A DNA stretch of 64,000 nt from Hoeflea_A sp039025395 (GTDB lineage Bacteria > Pseudomonadota > Alphaproteobacteria > Rhizobiales > Rhizobiaceae): NCBI GenBank assembly GCA_039025395.1, contig JBCCOK010000012.1:1-64000 (forward strand), written 5' to 3'. Shown one piece after another: positions 42,652 through 52,769 of this stretch (position 1 is its first letter; every line of letters begins with the position of its first letter). The notes beneath the pieces are model-generated. The model was not told the DNA's origin and did not search any database. It was given only the letters and a program-made list of their open reading frames with translations. The position numbers and the translations under genes are program-made.

Positions 42652-43788
42652 TCATATACGGGATGCAGCCATTTCCTCGCGGACGATGCGGCGCAAATCA
42701 TCGATAGGCTGCAACGCATCGGCTTCCTCGAAATGCCAGAATGTCCAGCCATTGCAGGCATCAAGACCCTGAACTGTCGCTCCAACGCGGTGGATCGATC
42801 CCTCGGCAGCGCCGCTGACCAGCGTCCCGTCTGCCCGAACGACAGCACTGTGACGGCGTTTCGAACAGTGCAGCGTTGCTCCCGGCTTCAGGAGGCCCGC
42901 ATCGATCAACACGCTGAATGCGACGCGCGGCTCCGCCTTTTTTCCCGTCATGACGGTCAATGTTGCTTCGCCGTGTGGCGTAACACCGGCAATGCGCCGT
43001 TCGGCAGCTTGAATATACTGCGGCTCGCGTTCGATCCCGATGTAGCGCCGGCCGAGACGCCTGGCGACGGCGCCTGTCGTTCCCGAACCGAAGAACGGAT
43101 CCAGCACGACATCACCGGGCCTTGAAGACGACATCAGCACACGCGCCAAGAGCGCTTCGGGTTTTTGTGTCGGATGCGCTTTCTTGCCATCATCGCCTTT
43201 CAGGCGTTCGGCGCCGCTGCAGATCGGAAAGAGCCAGTCGGAGCGCATTTGCACATCGTCATTGGCTGCCTTCATGGCCTCGTAGTTGAACGTATAGCCC
43301 TTGGCGTTCTGATCGCGGCTCGCCCAGATCATCGTCTCGTGTGCGTTCTGAAAGCGGCGGCCGCGAAAATTCGGCATCGGGTTGGTCTTTCGCCAGACGA
43401 TGTCGTTGAGGATCCAGAAGTTGAGGTCCTGAAGCAAAGCGCCGACACGAAAAATATTGTGGTAGGAGCCGATGACCCAGATTGTTCCCGACGGCTTCAG
43501 CACACGGCGGCACGCAAGCAGCCAGACACGGGTGAATGCATCATAGGCCTCGAAGGAATCAAACTGATCCCATGCATTGTCGACGGCATCTACCTTTGAA
43601 TGATCCGGGCGATGCAGGTCGCCGGCGAGCTGAAGATTGTAGGGAGGATCAGCAAAGATAACGTCTACCGACTTCTCGGGCAGCGCTTCCAGCGCAGCAA
43701 CGCAGTCGCCTTGGATGATGGTGTCCAACAGATTTGAAGGGTCGGCGGTGGATGCGCCGTTGACATCGGCGATCGACAGTACAGACAT
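42652..43788 (-). CDS. ccrM: Cell-cycle DNA adenine methyltransferase CcrM (GANTC)
   Basis: This 378-residue beta-class N6-adenine methyltransferase has DPPYNLQL near residue 47 preceding FFGSGTTG, the order expected for the class. The alphaproteobacterial CcrM C-terminal extension starts about residue 275 and ends GWTFWHFEEADALQPIDDLR, matching the specificity domain. It methylates GANTC sites late in the cell cycle and is typically essential. A GAATC site lies in its own upstream region. Confidence 0.96.
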   Translation of the reverse strand: MSVLSIADVNGASTADPSNLLDTIIQGDCVAALEALPEKSVDVIFADPPYNLQLAGDLHRPDHSKVDAVDNAWDQFDSFEAYDAFTRVWLLACRRVLKPSGTIWVIGSYHNIFRVGALLQDLNFWILNDIVWRKTNPMPNFRGRRFQNAHETMIWASRDQNAKGYTFNYEAMKAANDDVQMRSDWLFPICSGAERLKGDDGKKAHPTQKPEALLARVLMSSSRPGDVVLDPFFGSGTTGAVARRLGRRYIGIEREPQYIQAAERRIAGVTPHGEATLTVMTGKKAEPRVAFSVLIDAGLLKPGATLHCSKRRHSAVVRADGTLVSGAAEGSIHRVGATVQGLDACNGWTFWHFEEADALQPIDDLRRIVREEMAASRI

Positions 43789-43973
43789 TTGATACCCACA
43801 TACGCTTACTCACAGAACTGGCGGCATGGTGAATCAATATGGTTGATAAATCGGAAACGGGCTGTGCAGAACGCATGGCGTTGTGCTTGGCATGGCGTTG
43901 GTGTATCAGCCCGGTTTGTCATTTTGCCCTCTAACACGCCGCGACCCGCTCAGGACCCGCCCAGGACCCGCCG

Positions 43974-44663
43974 ATGACAGGTTTCGACCTTATCGTTTTT
44001 GACTGCGACGGCGTCGTCGTCGATTCAGAGATTATCGCCGCGCAATATGAAGCAAAGCTTTTGAGCGAGGCCGGTTATCCGATCGAGCCGCATCAGATGG
44101 CTGAACGGTTTGCCGGGATGACGTGGAAAGACATCCTGCTTGCAATCGAAAAGGAAGCAGACATTCCGCTATCGGCCAGCCTGCTGGAAAAATCCGAAAA
44201 GGCGCTCGACCAGAAGCTGGCAAATGGCGTGAAAGGAATTCCCGGAGTACGCAAGGCGGCAATGCAAATCGCGCTGCCGCGATGCATTTGCTCAAACTCC
44301 AAACCGCACCGCATCGAAGCCATGTTGAAGCGAACCGGCACCCTCGATTTGTTCAAAGACCGTTTTTTCTCCGCTGCCGAAGTTGGGGAAAAGCGCCCCA
44401 AGCCGGCGCCGGATGTGTTTGAGTATGCGGCGGAAAAAATGGGGGTTGATCCGGCTCGCACGGTGGTCGTCGAGGACTCTGCGCATGGGGTCGAGGGTGC
44501 TCGGGCCGCAAACATGCGGGTCATCGGATTTACCGGTGCGTCACATACCTATCCATCGCATGCGGATCAGCTGACAGAAGCCGGTGCCGAAACAGTCGTC
44601 AACCGCATGGAAGACCTTCCGCCGACTGTGACAGCGCTTTCAAGTTGGTCGGGAGTGCTTTAG
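43974..44663 (+). CDS. HAD-family phosphatase, phosphoglycolate phosphatase-like
   Basis: This 229-residue HAD-IA enzyme has motif I IVFDCDGVVVDSE (both Asp present), motif II CSNSKPHR, Lys in GEKRPKPAPDVF and motif IV VVEDSAHGVEGA. It should be a phosphatase or phosphoglucomutase-like enzyme on small sugar or acid phosphates. A short tandem of CAGGACCCGC occurs just upstream of the start, of no evident function. Confidence 0.85.
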   Translation: MTGFDLIVFDCDGVVVDSEIIAAQYEAKLLSEAGYPIEPHQMAERFAGMTWKDILLAIEKEADIPLSASLLEKSEKALDQKLANGVKGIPGVRKAAMQIALPRCICSNSKPHRIEAMLKRTGTLDLFKDRFFSAAEVGEKRPKPAPDVFEYAAEKMGVDPARTVVVEDSAHGVEGARAANMRVIGFTGASHTYPSHADQLTEAGAETVVNRMEDLPPTVTALSSWSGVL

Positions 44664-44737
44664 CCACGTTTCCTTTGATCACCGCATGTCCGTGTCAAAA
44701 GGCAACGCAGGGTATTCCACATATACAGGCGCACAGC

Positions 44738-45316
44738 TCAGCCCTGGTCATAGGGGCCCTCGTCGAAGCCGATAAAGATCTGCACGGATCGTGATGCAGC
44801 GATCGGGATATTGACCTCGGGATCGTTGAAAAGGAATTGCGTCGTCGGCGTGCCGTCCGGCAAAGATGTCTGGAATTCCGTGAGCTCTGAATAAAGCACG
44901 CGGTTGGTCCCGTTTTCGACAACGGCAACCCTGATCGGCATCGTGATGGTCCCGGACGCGCCAGCCGGGCCTGCCTGCGCACGGCCGGCCGCAACAACCT
45001 GAATGTTCATCTGATCGCCGGTAATACTGCATTGGCGTGTCGTATCGGCGATGGCTGCCTGATAGACAACCTTCGACGGATCCTCTTCGCCACCGCGCTC
45101 ATATTTGCGGTAGTAGGACGTTCCATCCCGGAGTTTAATCGGCGGGCAGGCGCCCTGAACGATTTTTTCGCCCAGCACGGGATCGGTTTCCGGCTCTCTT
45201 GCTTGCCGCTGGGTGTCCTGGCCGAGCCCAAGTGTATTGATTCCAGAGGAATTGCACGCAGCGAGAACAACCGCAAAGAGCGAAAAAACAAACAAATGCA
45301 TCGATTTAGTCAACAC
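44738..45316 (-). CDS. Conserved rhizobial lipoprotein of unknown function
   Basis: This 192-residue protein has a signal peptide ending in the lipobox VVLAACNSSG. The best start is a GTG behind GAGAGG; later and earlier ATGs lack a ribosome-binding site or lengthen the signal oddly. The mature part is beta-rich (CSITGDQMNIQVVAAGRAQ) with no catalytic motif. It is divergent from thrC. Confidence 0.7.
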   Translation of the reverse strand: MLTKSMHLFVFSLFAVVLAACNSSGINTLGLGQDTQRQAREPETDPVLGEKIVQGACPPIKLRDGTSYYRKYERGGEEDPSKVVYQAAIADTTRQCSITGDQMNIQVVAAGRAQAGPAGASGTITMPIRVAVVENGTNRVLYSELTEFQTSLPDGTPTTQFLFNDPEVNIPIAASRSVQIFIGFDEGPYDQG

Positions 45317-45491
45317 AGCTTCTGTCCCTCTCAAAGGCATTCGGCACTCCAAACTAGAGTGCAAGCTGGACCACAATGTGATGGTTGCATTTCTGCACTT
45401 TCAGGAGTCATTTCGATGTTCTATACCAGCGCATTGTTCGATCACAACACCTACCGTGTCGCCTCTGAGCAAAGCTAACAGGAATTGAACC

Positions 45492-46907
45492 GTGCAATAT
45501 ATTTCAACGCGTGGCGCAGCGCCCCAGCTTGGCTTCAGCGAAGTGCTCTTGGATGGTCTTGCCCGTGACGGCGGACTTTATGTCCCACAGCACTGGCCGC
45601 AACTGTCGACAACCAAAATTCGCAACCTTCGCGGCAAGTCCTATGAGAGCATTGCGTTTGAGGTCCTCTACCCCTTCGTCGAGGGAGAGCTTTCCGCCAG
45701 TACCTTCCGCGAAATGATCGATGCCGCCTATGCAACATTCAGGCATCCGGCTGTCGTCCCATTGGTTCAGACAGGCGACAACAGCTTCGTCATGGAGCTT
45801 TTTCACGGACCGACACTGGCATTCAAGGATGTAGCGATGCAACTGCTGGCGCGGTTGATGGACCATGTCCTGAAAGACCGCGGCGAGCGGGCCACGATCG
45901 TCGGCGCAACATCGGGCGATACAGGCGGTGCTGCAATCGATGCATTTGCCGGCCGCGAAAATGCCGATATCTTTATTCTGTATCCGAACAACCGGGTTTC
46001 ACCGGTACAGCAGCGTCAGATGACGACCTCTGGCGCAGCAAATGTACGTGCACTCGCTGTAAACGGGAACTTCGATGACTGTCAGAATCTCGTCAAGGCG
46101 ATGTTCAATGACACGGCTTTTCGCGACCGCGTGAGACTATCCGGCGTCAATTCAATCAACTGGGCCCGAATCATGGCCCAGATCGTCTACTATTTCACTT
46201 GCGCGGTTTCGCTTGGTGCGCCCGACCGTCGCGTTTCCTTTTGCGTGCCCACCGGAAACTTCGGCGACATATTTGCAGGCTATTGCGCAAAACAGATGGG
46301 CCTGCCGGTCGCAAATCTGGTGGTTGCGACAAACGAGAACGATATTCTGGCGCGGACGCTCGAGACCGGTCGCTATGAGACCCGCGACGTTGTCGCCACC
46401 ACGTCACCATCGATGGACATTCAGATTTCGTCGAATTTCGAACGCCTTCTCTTCGATGCCTATGAACGCAATAGCGATGCGGTCGTTCGCAGTATGGGAA
46501 GCCTTGCCCAGTCTGGCGCCTTCACTGTGGCGCCGGGGGCGCTCAGCCGTATCAGAAACGACTTTTCAGCAGGTACCGCGACGCAAGCCGAAGCGGCCGC
46601 CACCATCAGGGATGTGTTGTCTCGCGCGAGTTACCTGCTCGACCCGCATACGGCAACAGGCGTATGCGTCGCGAACAGGTTCGAAACGGACGACGCGCCG
46701 ATGATTACCCTTGCAACAGCGCATGCAGCAAAGTTTCCTTCGGCAGTAAAATCGGCTTGCGGTATTGACCCGGCACTTCCGTCGTGGCTCTCTGATCTTA
46801 TGGATCGGGAGGAAACGTTTGAATTGCTGCAGCCGGATCTCGACAGCGTCGAGAACTACATTTCCCGAAATGCGCGCGCGGCAGAGGAGAATCGGATCGA
46901 AATATGA
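45492..46907 (+). CDS. thrC: Threonine synthase
   Basis: This 471-residue PLP enzyme converts O-phosphohomoserine to threonine. The PLP lysine is Lys112 in LAFKDVAMQ; ATSGDTGGAA is the phosphate-contact loop. It is of the long (type II) form, and starts with GTG as the MQYISTRG-type N-terminus requires. It overlaps the protease gene by four bases. thrB lies about 9 kb away on the opposite strand. Confidence 0.96.
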   Translation: MQYISTRGAAPQLGFSEVLLDGLARDGGLYVPQHWPQLSTTKIRNLRGKSYESIAFEVLYPFVEGELSASTFREMIDAAYATFRHPAVVPLVQTGDNSFVMELFHGPTLAFKDVAMQLLARLMDHVLKDRGERATIVGATSGDTGGAAIDAFAGRENADIFILYPNNRVSPVQQRQMTTSGAANVRALAVNGNFDDCQNLVKAMFNDTAFRDRVRLSGVNSINWARIMAQIVYYFTCAVSLGAPDRRVSFCVPTGNFGDIFAGYCAKQMGLPVANLVVATNENDILARTLETGRYETRDVVATTSPSMDIQISSNFERLLFDAYERNSDAVVRSMGSLAQSGAFTVAPGALSRIRNDFSAGTATQAEAAATIRDVLSRASYLLDPHTATGVCVANRFETDDAPMITLATAHAAKFPSAVKSACGIDPALPSWLSDLMDREETFELLQPDLDSVENYISRNARAAEENRIEI

Positions 46908-48199
46908 GCGTTGAGTGTACGCGTCTTACAAGTGGTTTGACTGTCGTAACCGAGACGATGCCGCATCTGGAGAGTGCTGCTCTCGGCGTCTGGATCAAAT
47001 CGGGATCACGTGATGAAGCCGAAGACGAGCACGGCATCGCCCATTTGCTGGAACACATGGCATTCAAGGGTACTGACAAACGCTCGGCCCGGCGTATTGC
47101 AGAAGAAATCGAAAATGTCGGCGGCGAAGTCAACGCGGCGACCTCGATTGAGACAACATCTTACTATGCCCGCCTTTTGAAAGATCATGTGCCGCTGGCG
47201 ATCGACATCCTCGCAGATATCCTGACCAACTCCGTGTTCGACGAAACGGAACTTGAGCGCGAGAAACACGTCATCCTGCAAGAGATCGGTGCGGCCATCG
47301 ATACGCCCGATGATGTGGTGTTCGATCAGTTTTCTTCTTCCGCTTTCCGCGATCAGACAATCGGCCGGTCTATACTCGGGACGCCGAAAACCGTGCAGTC
47401 CTTTTCCTCCGATCAGATCCGCGCTTATCTTGCCCGCAATTACACTGCGGACCGGATGATCATCGTCGCAGCCGGCGCGGTTGAACACGACGCTCTGGTG
47501 CGTCTCGTCGAAGACCGTTTTGCCGGTATCAATGCTTCGAAAGAGGACGATCATCAGGTTCCGGTAGCACGCTACACCGGCGGCGAGTATCGCGAACGCC
47601 GCGATCTCATGGATGTTCAGTTGCTGATCGGCTTTGAGGGCCGAGCCTACCATGCGCGCGATTTTTACGCTTCGCAGATTCTTGCAAATGTGCTTGGCGG
47701 GGGCATGTCGTCACGCCTTTTTCAGGAAGTCCGTGAACACCGCGGGCTTTGTTATTCGGTCTACGCACTGCATTGGGGGTTTTCCGACAGCGGCGTATTC
47801 GGTGTGCACGCTGCAACGGGGTCTGAGGACATTCCGGAACTCGTGCCGGTAATCATAGACGAATTGCGGAAAGTCTCCGAACACGTCGACTTTTCTGAAA
47901 TCGAGCGTGCAAGGGCGCAATTCAGGGCCGGCCTGATGATGGCGCAAGAAAGCCCCGCAGCGCGTGCCAGCCAGGTCGCGCGCCAGATGCTGCTTTACGG
48001 GAGACCGATACCGAACGATGAGCTGATGGACAGGCTCCAAAATATAACACCACAAAGGCTGACCGATCTTTCCGGTCGACTGTTCTTCGACACGCCCGTT
48101 ACCCTTTCGGCGGTGGGCCCTCTCGATAACCTGATGTCGCTTGCAGAAATCGGAGCCGGTCTCTCGTCAAATGGCATCTCAAGGGCAGCCGCCGGTTAG
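46904..48199 (+). CDS. M16-family zinc metallopeptidase
   Basis: This 431-residue processing-peptidase-like protein (the bacterial ancestor type of mitochondrial MPP-beta) has the inverted zinc motif HLLEH at residues 47-51 and the distal Glu in EREKHVILQEI. The glycine-rich GGGMSSRLFQEVRE follows in the second half. Cytosolic, no signal peptide. It is translationally coupled to thrC, an association conserved in rhizobia. Confidence 0.92.
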   Translation: MSVECTRLTSGLTVVTETMPHLESAALGVWIKSGSRDEAEDEHGIAHLLEHMAFKGTDKRSARRIAEEIENVGGEVNAATSIETTSYYARLLKDHVPLAIDILADILTNSVFDETELEREKHVILQEIGAAIDTPDDVVFDQFSSSAFRDQTIGRSILGTPKTVQSFSSDQIRAYLARNYTADRMIIVAAGAVEHDALVRLVEDRFAGINASKEDDHQVPVARYTGGEYRERRDLMDVQLLIGFEGRAYHARDFYASQILANVLGGGMSSRLFQEVREHRGLCYSVYALHWGFSDSGVFGVHAATGSEDIPELVPVIIDELRKVSEHVDFSEIERARAQFRAGLMMAQESPAARASQVARQMLLYGRPIPNDELMDRLQNITPQRLTDLSGRLFFDTPVTLSAVGPLDNLMSLAEIGAGLSSNGISRAAAG

Positions 48200-48350
48200 A
48201 ACATAATTTGCTGATGCGGGGTCATTCGATGGCTGAGAAGGACGTTGTTTTTCCAGGCGCACGGTGCAAAGCAAGGCGTTGCTCGCGGAGGCCTTCGCAG
48301 CAAACAAAACCAGCCGAACTGCCGCGGTCGACCTGCTCTGCGTTAACAAG

Positions 48351-48995
48351 ATGCGCTCCGGCACTGTGACACCGCTCCGTTTCCTTTCAAGGCGAGAAGC
48401 TTCGCTCCGAATTGAAGGTGAAGGCGTTTATCTACGAATTCCAAGGCGCCATGATTTCGAGCAGTGGACGCGCGTGCGCAGCACGAGCAGACGCTTCCTG
48501 GAACCATGGGAGCCGACCTGGGCACGCGACGACCTTACGCGGCGGTCTTTTATGAGGCGGATTGAACGCTACGACGCTGATTACCGCGAAGGACGCGCAT
48601 TGCCGTTGTTTCTTTTTCTTTCAGGCTCCGACCGGCTTATTGGCGGCCTCAACGTCACGAATATAAGACGGGCTGCGGCCCAGTCCTGCATGATCGGCTA
48701 CTGGATGTCGGAGGAAAATGCCGGGAAAGGCCTTATGCTTTCAGGTCTGGAGGCGGCAATTCCCTATATCTTCGAAACGTTGCAGTTGCACAGAATAGAA
48801 GCTGCCTGTATTCCCGGTAACAATCGTTCCGTCAGGCTCCTTGAAAAGGCCAATTTTCAGCGTGAAGGCTATCTGCGAGGCTATCTTAAGATTAATGGCG
48901 AATGGCGCGATCATCACCTATACGCACTGCTGGCGCCTGACTGGAGAAATACAGGACGGCAGTTCAACTTGTCGGAACACTCTGCCGGATCGTAA
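48351..48995 (+). CDS. GNAT N-acetyltransferase, RimJ-like
   Basis: This 214-residue acetyltransferase has the acetyl-CoA segment IGYWMSEENAGKGLMLSGLEA and the C-terminal RLLEKANFQREGYLRGYLKINGEWRDH, typical of RimJ/RimL ribosomal-protein or small-molecule acetylases. The ATG chosen matches the usual rhizobial N-terminus (MRSGTVTPLRF); the frame is open 87 bp further upstream. It ends nine bases before the signalling protein gene. Confidence 0.85.
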   Translation: MRSGTVTPLRFLSRREASLRIEGEGVYLRIPRRHDFEQWTRVRSTSRRFLEPWEPTWARDDLTRRSFMRRIERYDADYREGRALPLFLFLSGSDRLIGGLNVTNIRRAAAQSCMIGYWMSEENAGKGLMLSGLEAAIPYIFETLQLHRIEAACIPGNNRSVRLLEKANFQREGYLRGYLKINGEWRDHHLYALLAPDWRNTGRQFNLSEHSAGS

Positions 48996-49003
48996 ATAGT
49001 CTG

Positions 49004-51898
49004 ATGTCGGGTTACTTGGTTCGGATCGTACGTTCACCTTTGTTGCCTCTGGCGGCATGTATCCTGGCGGTGCTGCTGCTGTCCATTGCGTCCGGCCTGG
49101 CAGCCGAAACGGTGAAGATTTCACGCGATGATACCGCGTTGGACCTGACTGCCACGACCGATGTGCACTCACAGCGAGGCAATGCGTTCCAGACCTCCAC
49201 GGCACCCGACGCCACCGGAATCGTGCGGCGTATCGAGGTCCGCGCCAGTTCCGACCGACATAGCGGGGATTGGGCGGAATTCTCTCTCGCCAACGTGTCG
49301 GACGAACAGATCGATCGCCTGATCGTGGCACCCCACTTCCGGCTCCCCGCGTCCGGTCTGTTTTGGCCAGACCTCGGGTCGGAGCGAATCATATCGATTA
49401 CGCCGAGTGAAGGATTTGCGCTTGACCGCGTTCCGAGCGATGAGGCCGATGTCTTCAACATTACGCTGAACCCAGGCGCAATCGTTACTTTCGTGGCCGA
49501 ACTTTCCTCGCCGGATCTGCCGCAGCTCTATCTGTGGGAACCGGAAGCCTATAAGGACACGATCAATTCTTTCACGCTGTACCGGGGCATTGTGCTCGGC
49601 ATTGCCGGCCTTCTTGCCGTCTTCCTGACGATCCTTTTTGTGGTCAAGGGCACGTCGGTGCTTCCGGCAACAGCGGCCCTGGCATGGGCAGTCCTTGCCT
49701 ATATCGTCGTCGATTTCGGCTTTCTATCAAAGCTGGTGCAAACGACGCCGACGGATGAGCGCCTGTGGCGCGCAGGGACTGAAATTACCCTTGCTGCCGG
49801 GCTGGTGATATTTCTATTCACCTATCTGAACCTCAACCGCTGGCATACCAATCTCAGCTTTGCCACGCTGGCCTGGGTTGCGGGCCTTGGAATCCTGTTC
49901 GCTTTCGCCGTCTATGACCCGGTCATTGCCACAGGGATCGCCCGTTTTTCCTTCGCGGCCACGGTCATCGCCGGCACATTTCTCATCGCCTATCTTGGCC
50001 TGAACAGATTTGACCGTGCAATCATGCTGATTCCCACCTGGGTGCTCATTTTGTGCTGGGTATTCGGCGCATGGCTGACGGTTACCGGGCGGCTTTCGAA
50101 CGATATTGTTCAGCCGGCGTTGGGCGGCGGGCTTGTGCTGATCGTGCTGCTTATCGGCTTCACGGTCATGCAACATGCTTTTGCCGGCGGCGGCGCCCAA
50201 CAGGGTCTCTTCAGCGATCTCGAGCGCCAGTCGCTGGCGCTGACCGGTTCGGGCGACATCGTCTGGGACTGGGATGTGTCGCGCGACCGCATCGTGACCA
50301 TGCCCGATGTCAGCCGTCAGCTCGGACTTTCGCCAGGCAGCCTTTTCGGGCCGGCACGCAACTGGCTGCCGCGTATTCATCCCGACGATCGCGACCGGTT
50401 CCGCACGACGTTGGACGTGGTGCTGGAGCATCGCCGGGGACGGCTCAATCACCAGTTCCGCATCCGCGCCGAAGACGGGCACTATCATTGGCTGGCGCTG
50501 CGCGCGCGGCCCGTGGTCGGATCGGATGGTGAAGTGATCCGGTGCGTCGGAACGCTGATCGACGTGACCGAACAGAAGAGCTCCGAGGAACGGCTTCTGC
50601 ACGATGCGGTACACGACAACCTCACCGGCCTTCCAAACCGCGAACTCTTCGTCGACAGGCTTGACGCGATCATCGCGTTGGCCGGGGCGGAGGGGTCGGT
50701 TCGCCCGACCATTTTCGCGATCGACATTGACCGGTTCAAGATGGTGAATGACGAACTCGGGATTTCGGCCGGCGATACGATCTTGCTGACCATCGCAAGG
50801 CGGCTGAAGCGTCTGTTGAAGCCTCAGGATACGCTGGCGCGGATCAGCGGCGATCAGTTCGGTCTGATCTTACTGTCAGAACAGGAACCGTCGAAAGTCG
50901 CCGCATTTGCCGAAAACATCAACAAGGCGGTCATGGTGCCGATCAATTTCGGACAGAAAGAAATCATCCTGACCGCATCGATCGGCCTTGTAACATGGGT
51001 CGACGAGATGGCATCGCCGCTGGAGCTGGTGAAGGATGCAGAGCTTGCCATGTATCAGGCAAAACGTGTCGGCGGGAACAGAATTGAACCGTACCGACCC
51101 GCGTTCCGGGCCGCGGGTGCCGACAAGTTGCAGATTGAATCCGATCTGCGCCGCGCCATTGAGCGCAACGATTTGACCATGGTCTATCAGCCCATTGTCG
51201 ATATCGAGAGTGCGGAAATCAGCGGTTTCGAGGCGCTCTTGCGATGGGATCATCCGCGCAAGGGCAATATACCGCCATCAGATTTCATCCCGATCGCCGA
51301 AGGTTCCGACCTGATCGTCGACCTCGGAATGTACGCGTTGCATCACGCCTGTGAGGACATTGCATCGTGGCACCGCGCGGTCGGTCAGATCCCGGTTTTC
51401 ATGTCGGTCAACCTTTCCAGCGCGCAGTTGCTGCGCAACGATCTCTACAACGATATCCGCTCAGTGCTGACAAAAACAGGATGCAAGCCGCATATGCTGA
51501 AGCTGGAGCTGACGGAATCGGTGGTGATGCACAATCCGGAACAGGCGGCGCGCGTGCTTGCCCGACTGAAGGATCTTGGCCTGCAGCTTGCAATCGACGA
51601 TTTCGGAACCGGCCATTCGTCGCTTTCCTATCTTACCCGCTTTCCATTTGACACGATCAAGATCGACAAGTCCCTGGTGCGGGCAACCAATGAGAAACAG
51701 CTTGTCCTGCTGCGCTCGATTATTTCGATGGGCCGGGATCTGGAAATGGATATCGTCGCCGAAGGTGTTGAAACGGAGGAAGACGCCGAGGAACTGGCTG
51801 AACTCGGTTGCGAATATGCGCAGAGTTTCCTTTTTGGCCCTCCCATTGGAGCTAATTCTGTCGTCAAGCTGCTGCGCGAGCATTTCCCGGCGATGTAG
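49004..51898 (+). CDS. Membrane PAS–GGDEF–EAL protein, likely c-di-GMP phosphodiesterase
   Basis: The protein has 964 residues: signal or anchor (1-34), a periplasmic beta-rich domain to about 190, seven or so membrane helices (about 197-395), a PAS domain (about 405-535), then GGDEF and EAL domains. The GGDEF motif reads SGDQF at 615-619 and so is probably inactive as a cyclase. The EAL motif is intact at 743-745 (FEALLRW), with LELTES, DDFGTG and KIDKSL present, so phosphodiesterase activity is expected. The sensor part resembles a 7TMR-DISM arrangement. Confidence 0.9.
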   Translation: MSGYLVRIVRSPLLPLAACILAVLLLSIASGLAAETVKISRDDTALDLTATTDVHSQRGNAFQTSTAPDATGIVRRIEVRASSDRHSGDWAEFSLANVSDEQIDRLIVAPHFRLPASGLFWPDLGSERIISITPSEGFALDRVPSDEADVFNITLNPGAIVTFVAELSSPDLPQLYLWEPEAYKDTINSFTLYRGIVLGIAGLLAVFLTILFVVKGTSVLPATAALAWAVLAYIVVDFGFLSKLVQTTPTDERLWRAGTEITLAAGLVIFLFTYLNLNRWHTNLSFATLAWVAGLGILFAFAVYDPVIATGIARFSFAATVIAGTFLIAYLGLNRFDRAIMLIPTWVLILCWVFGAWLTVTGRLSNDIVQPALGGGLVLIVLLIGFTVMQHAFAGGGAQQGLFSDLERQSLALTGSGDIVWDWDVSRDRIVTMPDVSRQLGLSPGSLFGPARNWLPRIHPDDRDRFRTTLDVVLEHRRGRLNHQFRIRAEDGHYHWLALRARPVVGSDGEVIRCVGTLIDVTEQKSSEERLLHDAVHDNLTGLPNRELFVDRLDAIIALAGAEGSVRPTIFAIDIDRFKMVNDELGISAGDTILLTIARRLKRLLKPQDTLARISGDQFGLILLSEQEPSKVAAFAENINKAVMVPINFGQKEIILTASIGLVTWVDEMASPLELVKDAELAMYQAKRVGGNRIEPYRPAFRAAGADKLQIESDLRRAIERNDLTMVYQPIVDIESAEISGFEALLRWDHPRKGNIPPSDFIPIAEGSDLIVDLGMYALHHACEDIASWHRAVGQIPVFMSVNLSSAQLLRNDLYNDIRSVLTKTGCKPHMLKLELTESVVMHNPEQAARVLARLKDLGLQLAIDDFGTGHSSLSYLTRFPFDTIKIDKSLVRATNEKQLVLLRSIISMGRDLEMDIVAEGVETEEDAEELAELGCEYAQSFLFGPPIGANSVVKLLREHFPAM

Positions 51899-51932
51899 AC
51901 CGCGGGCGGCCAGTCGCGGTTGCGGCCCGCAA

Positions 51933-52544
51933 TCAGGCCTTTCCGCACTCACTGGAAAGACGCGCCGGATCGATGCCGATCGACGCAAAGGCGCGTTCAT
52001 ATTTGCTGTCGAGTTCATCGTCGAAAATGATCTCGTCTACCGCCGAACAGGTCAGCCACCCATTGGCTGTCACTTCGTTCTCCAACTGCCCAGCGCCCCA
52101 CCCGGAATATCCCAACATCAGCGTCGCCTTCTTTGGGCCCTCGCCCTTGGTGATGGCACGCAGAATATCGACTGTAGCGGTCAGCGAAATGTCTTCAGAA
52201 ACGGGAAGTGTCGCGTCGCTGCGGTAGTCTTCGGAATGCAATACGAAGCCCCTGCCCGTCTCCACCGGTCCGCCCATCTGAACATTCAGATCCACAGCCG
52301 ATTGCGGCAGTGATTTTGCCTGTTGGCGATCAATCAACTCCAGTTGCACCATCAACTCGCAAAAGGTGATCGGTTGCGGCCTGTTCAGTATGAAGCCAAT
52401 GGCGCCGCTGTCTGTATGAGCGCAAATATAAATAACGGTCCGTGAGAAATTCGCGTCGGAAAGACCGGGCATGGCCAGGAGAAACTGACCATCGAAGCAG
52501 CCACGCTCTCCCCCGCCCAGCAGATTTTCCCTCAGAATGTCCAT
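51933..52544 (-). CDS. YqgE/AlgH family protein
   Basis: This 203-residue UPF0301 protein has FLLAMPGLSDANFSRTVIYIC, GFILNRP, GGPVETGRGFVLHS and LGYSGWGAGQLENE, all diagnostic. Cytoplasmic; the biochemical role is unsettled. It is convergent with the signalling gene. Confidence 0.92.
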   Translation of the reverse strand: MDILRENLLGGGERGCFDGQFLLAMPGLSDANFSRTVIYICAHTDSGAIGFILNRPQPITFCELMVQLELIDRQQAKSLPQSAVDLNVQMGGPVETGRGFVLHSEDYRSDATLPVSEDISLTATVDILRAITKGEGPKKATLMLGYSGWGAGQLENEVTANGWLTCSAVDEIIFDDELDSKYERAFASIGIDPARLSSECGKA

Positions 52545-52769
52545 GAATATCAGTCTAACGCATAAGGTGCTTCAAATGAAACAGGACGTTGGGCTTAATC
52601 ACCACTCGAAAGTTTCGCCCCATCTTCATTCGCGCCGCCCCTCTTCCCGGATGCGGCCTTGTGTCAGCGGCAATGGTCTGAAAGGGCTGGTTTTTCGATC
52701 ACCGTATTATGATGTTGGCACTGCCGGTCGTGACTGGCGTGATCCCATGGTCGAGGCTAGATTGTCGCC

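Noticed and set aside
43815..43845. GANTC and possible CtrA control site before ccrM
   Set aside because: One GAATC site is present, but GANTC is too short to be meaningful alone, and no TTAA-N7-TTAA CtrA box was seen.
43940..43973. Short tandem CAGGACCCGC repeat before the HAD gene
   Set aside because: Only two short copies; no sign of a functional repeat family.
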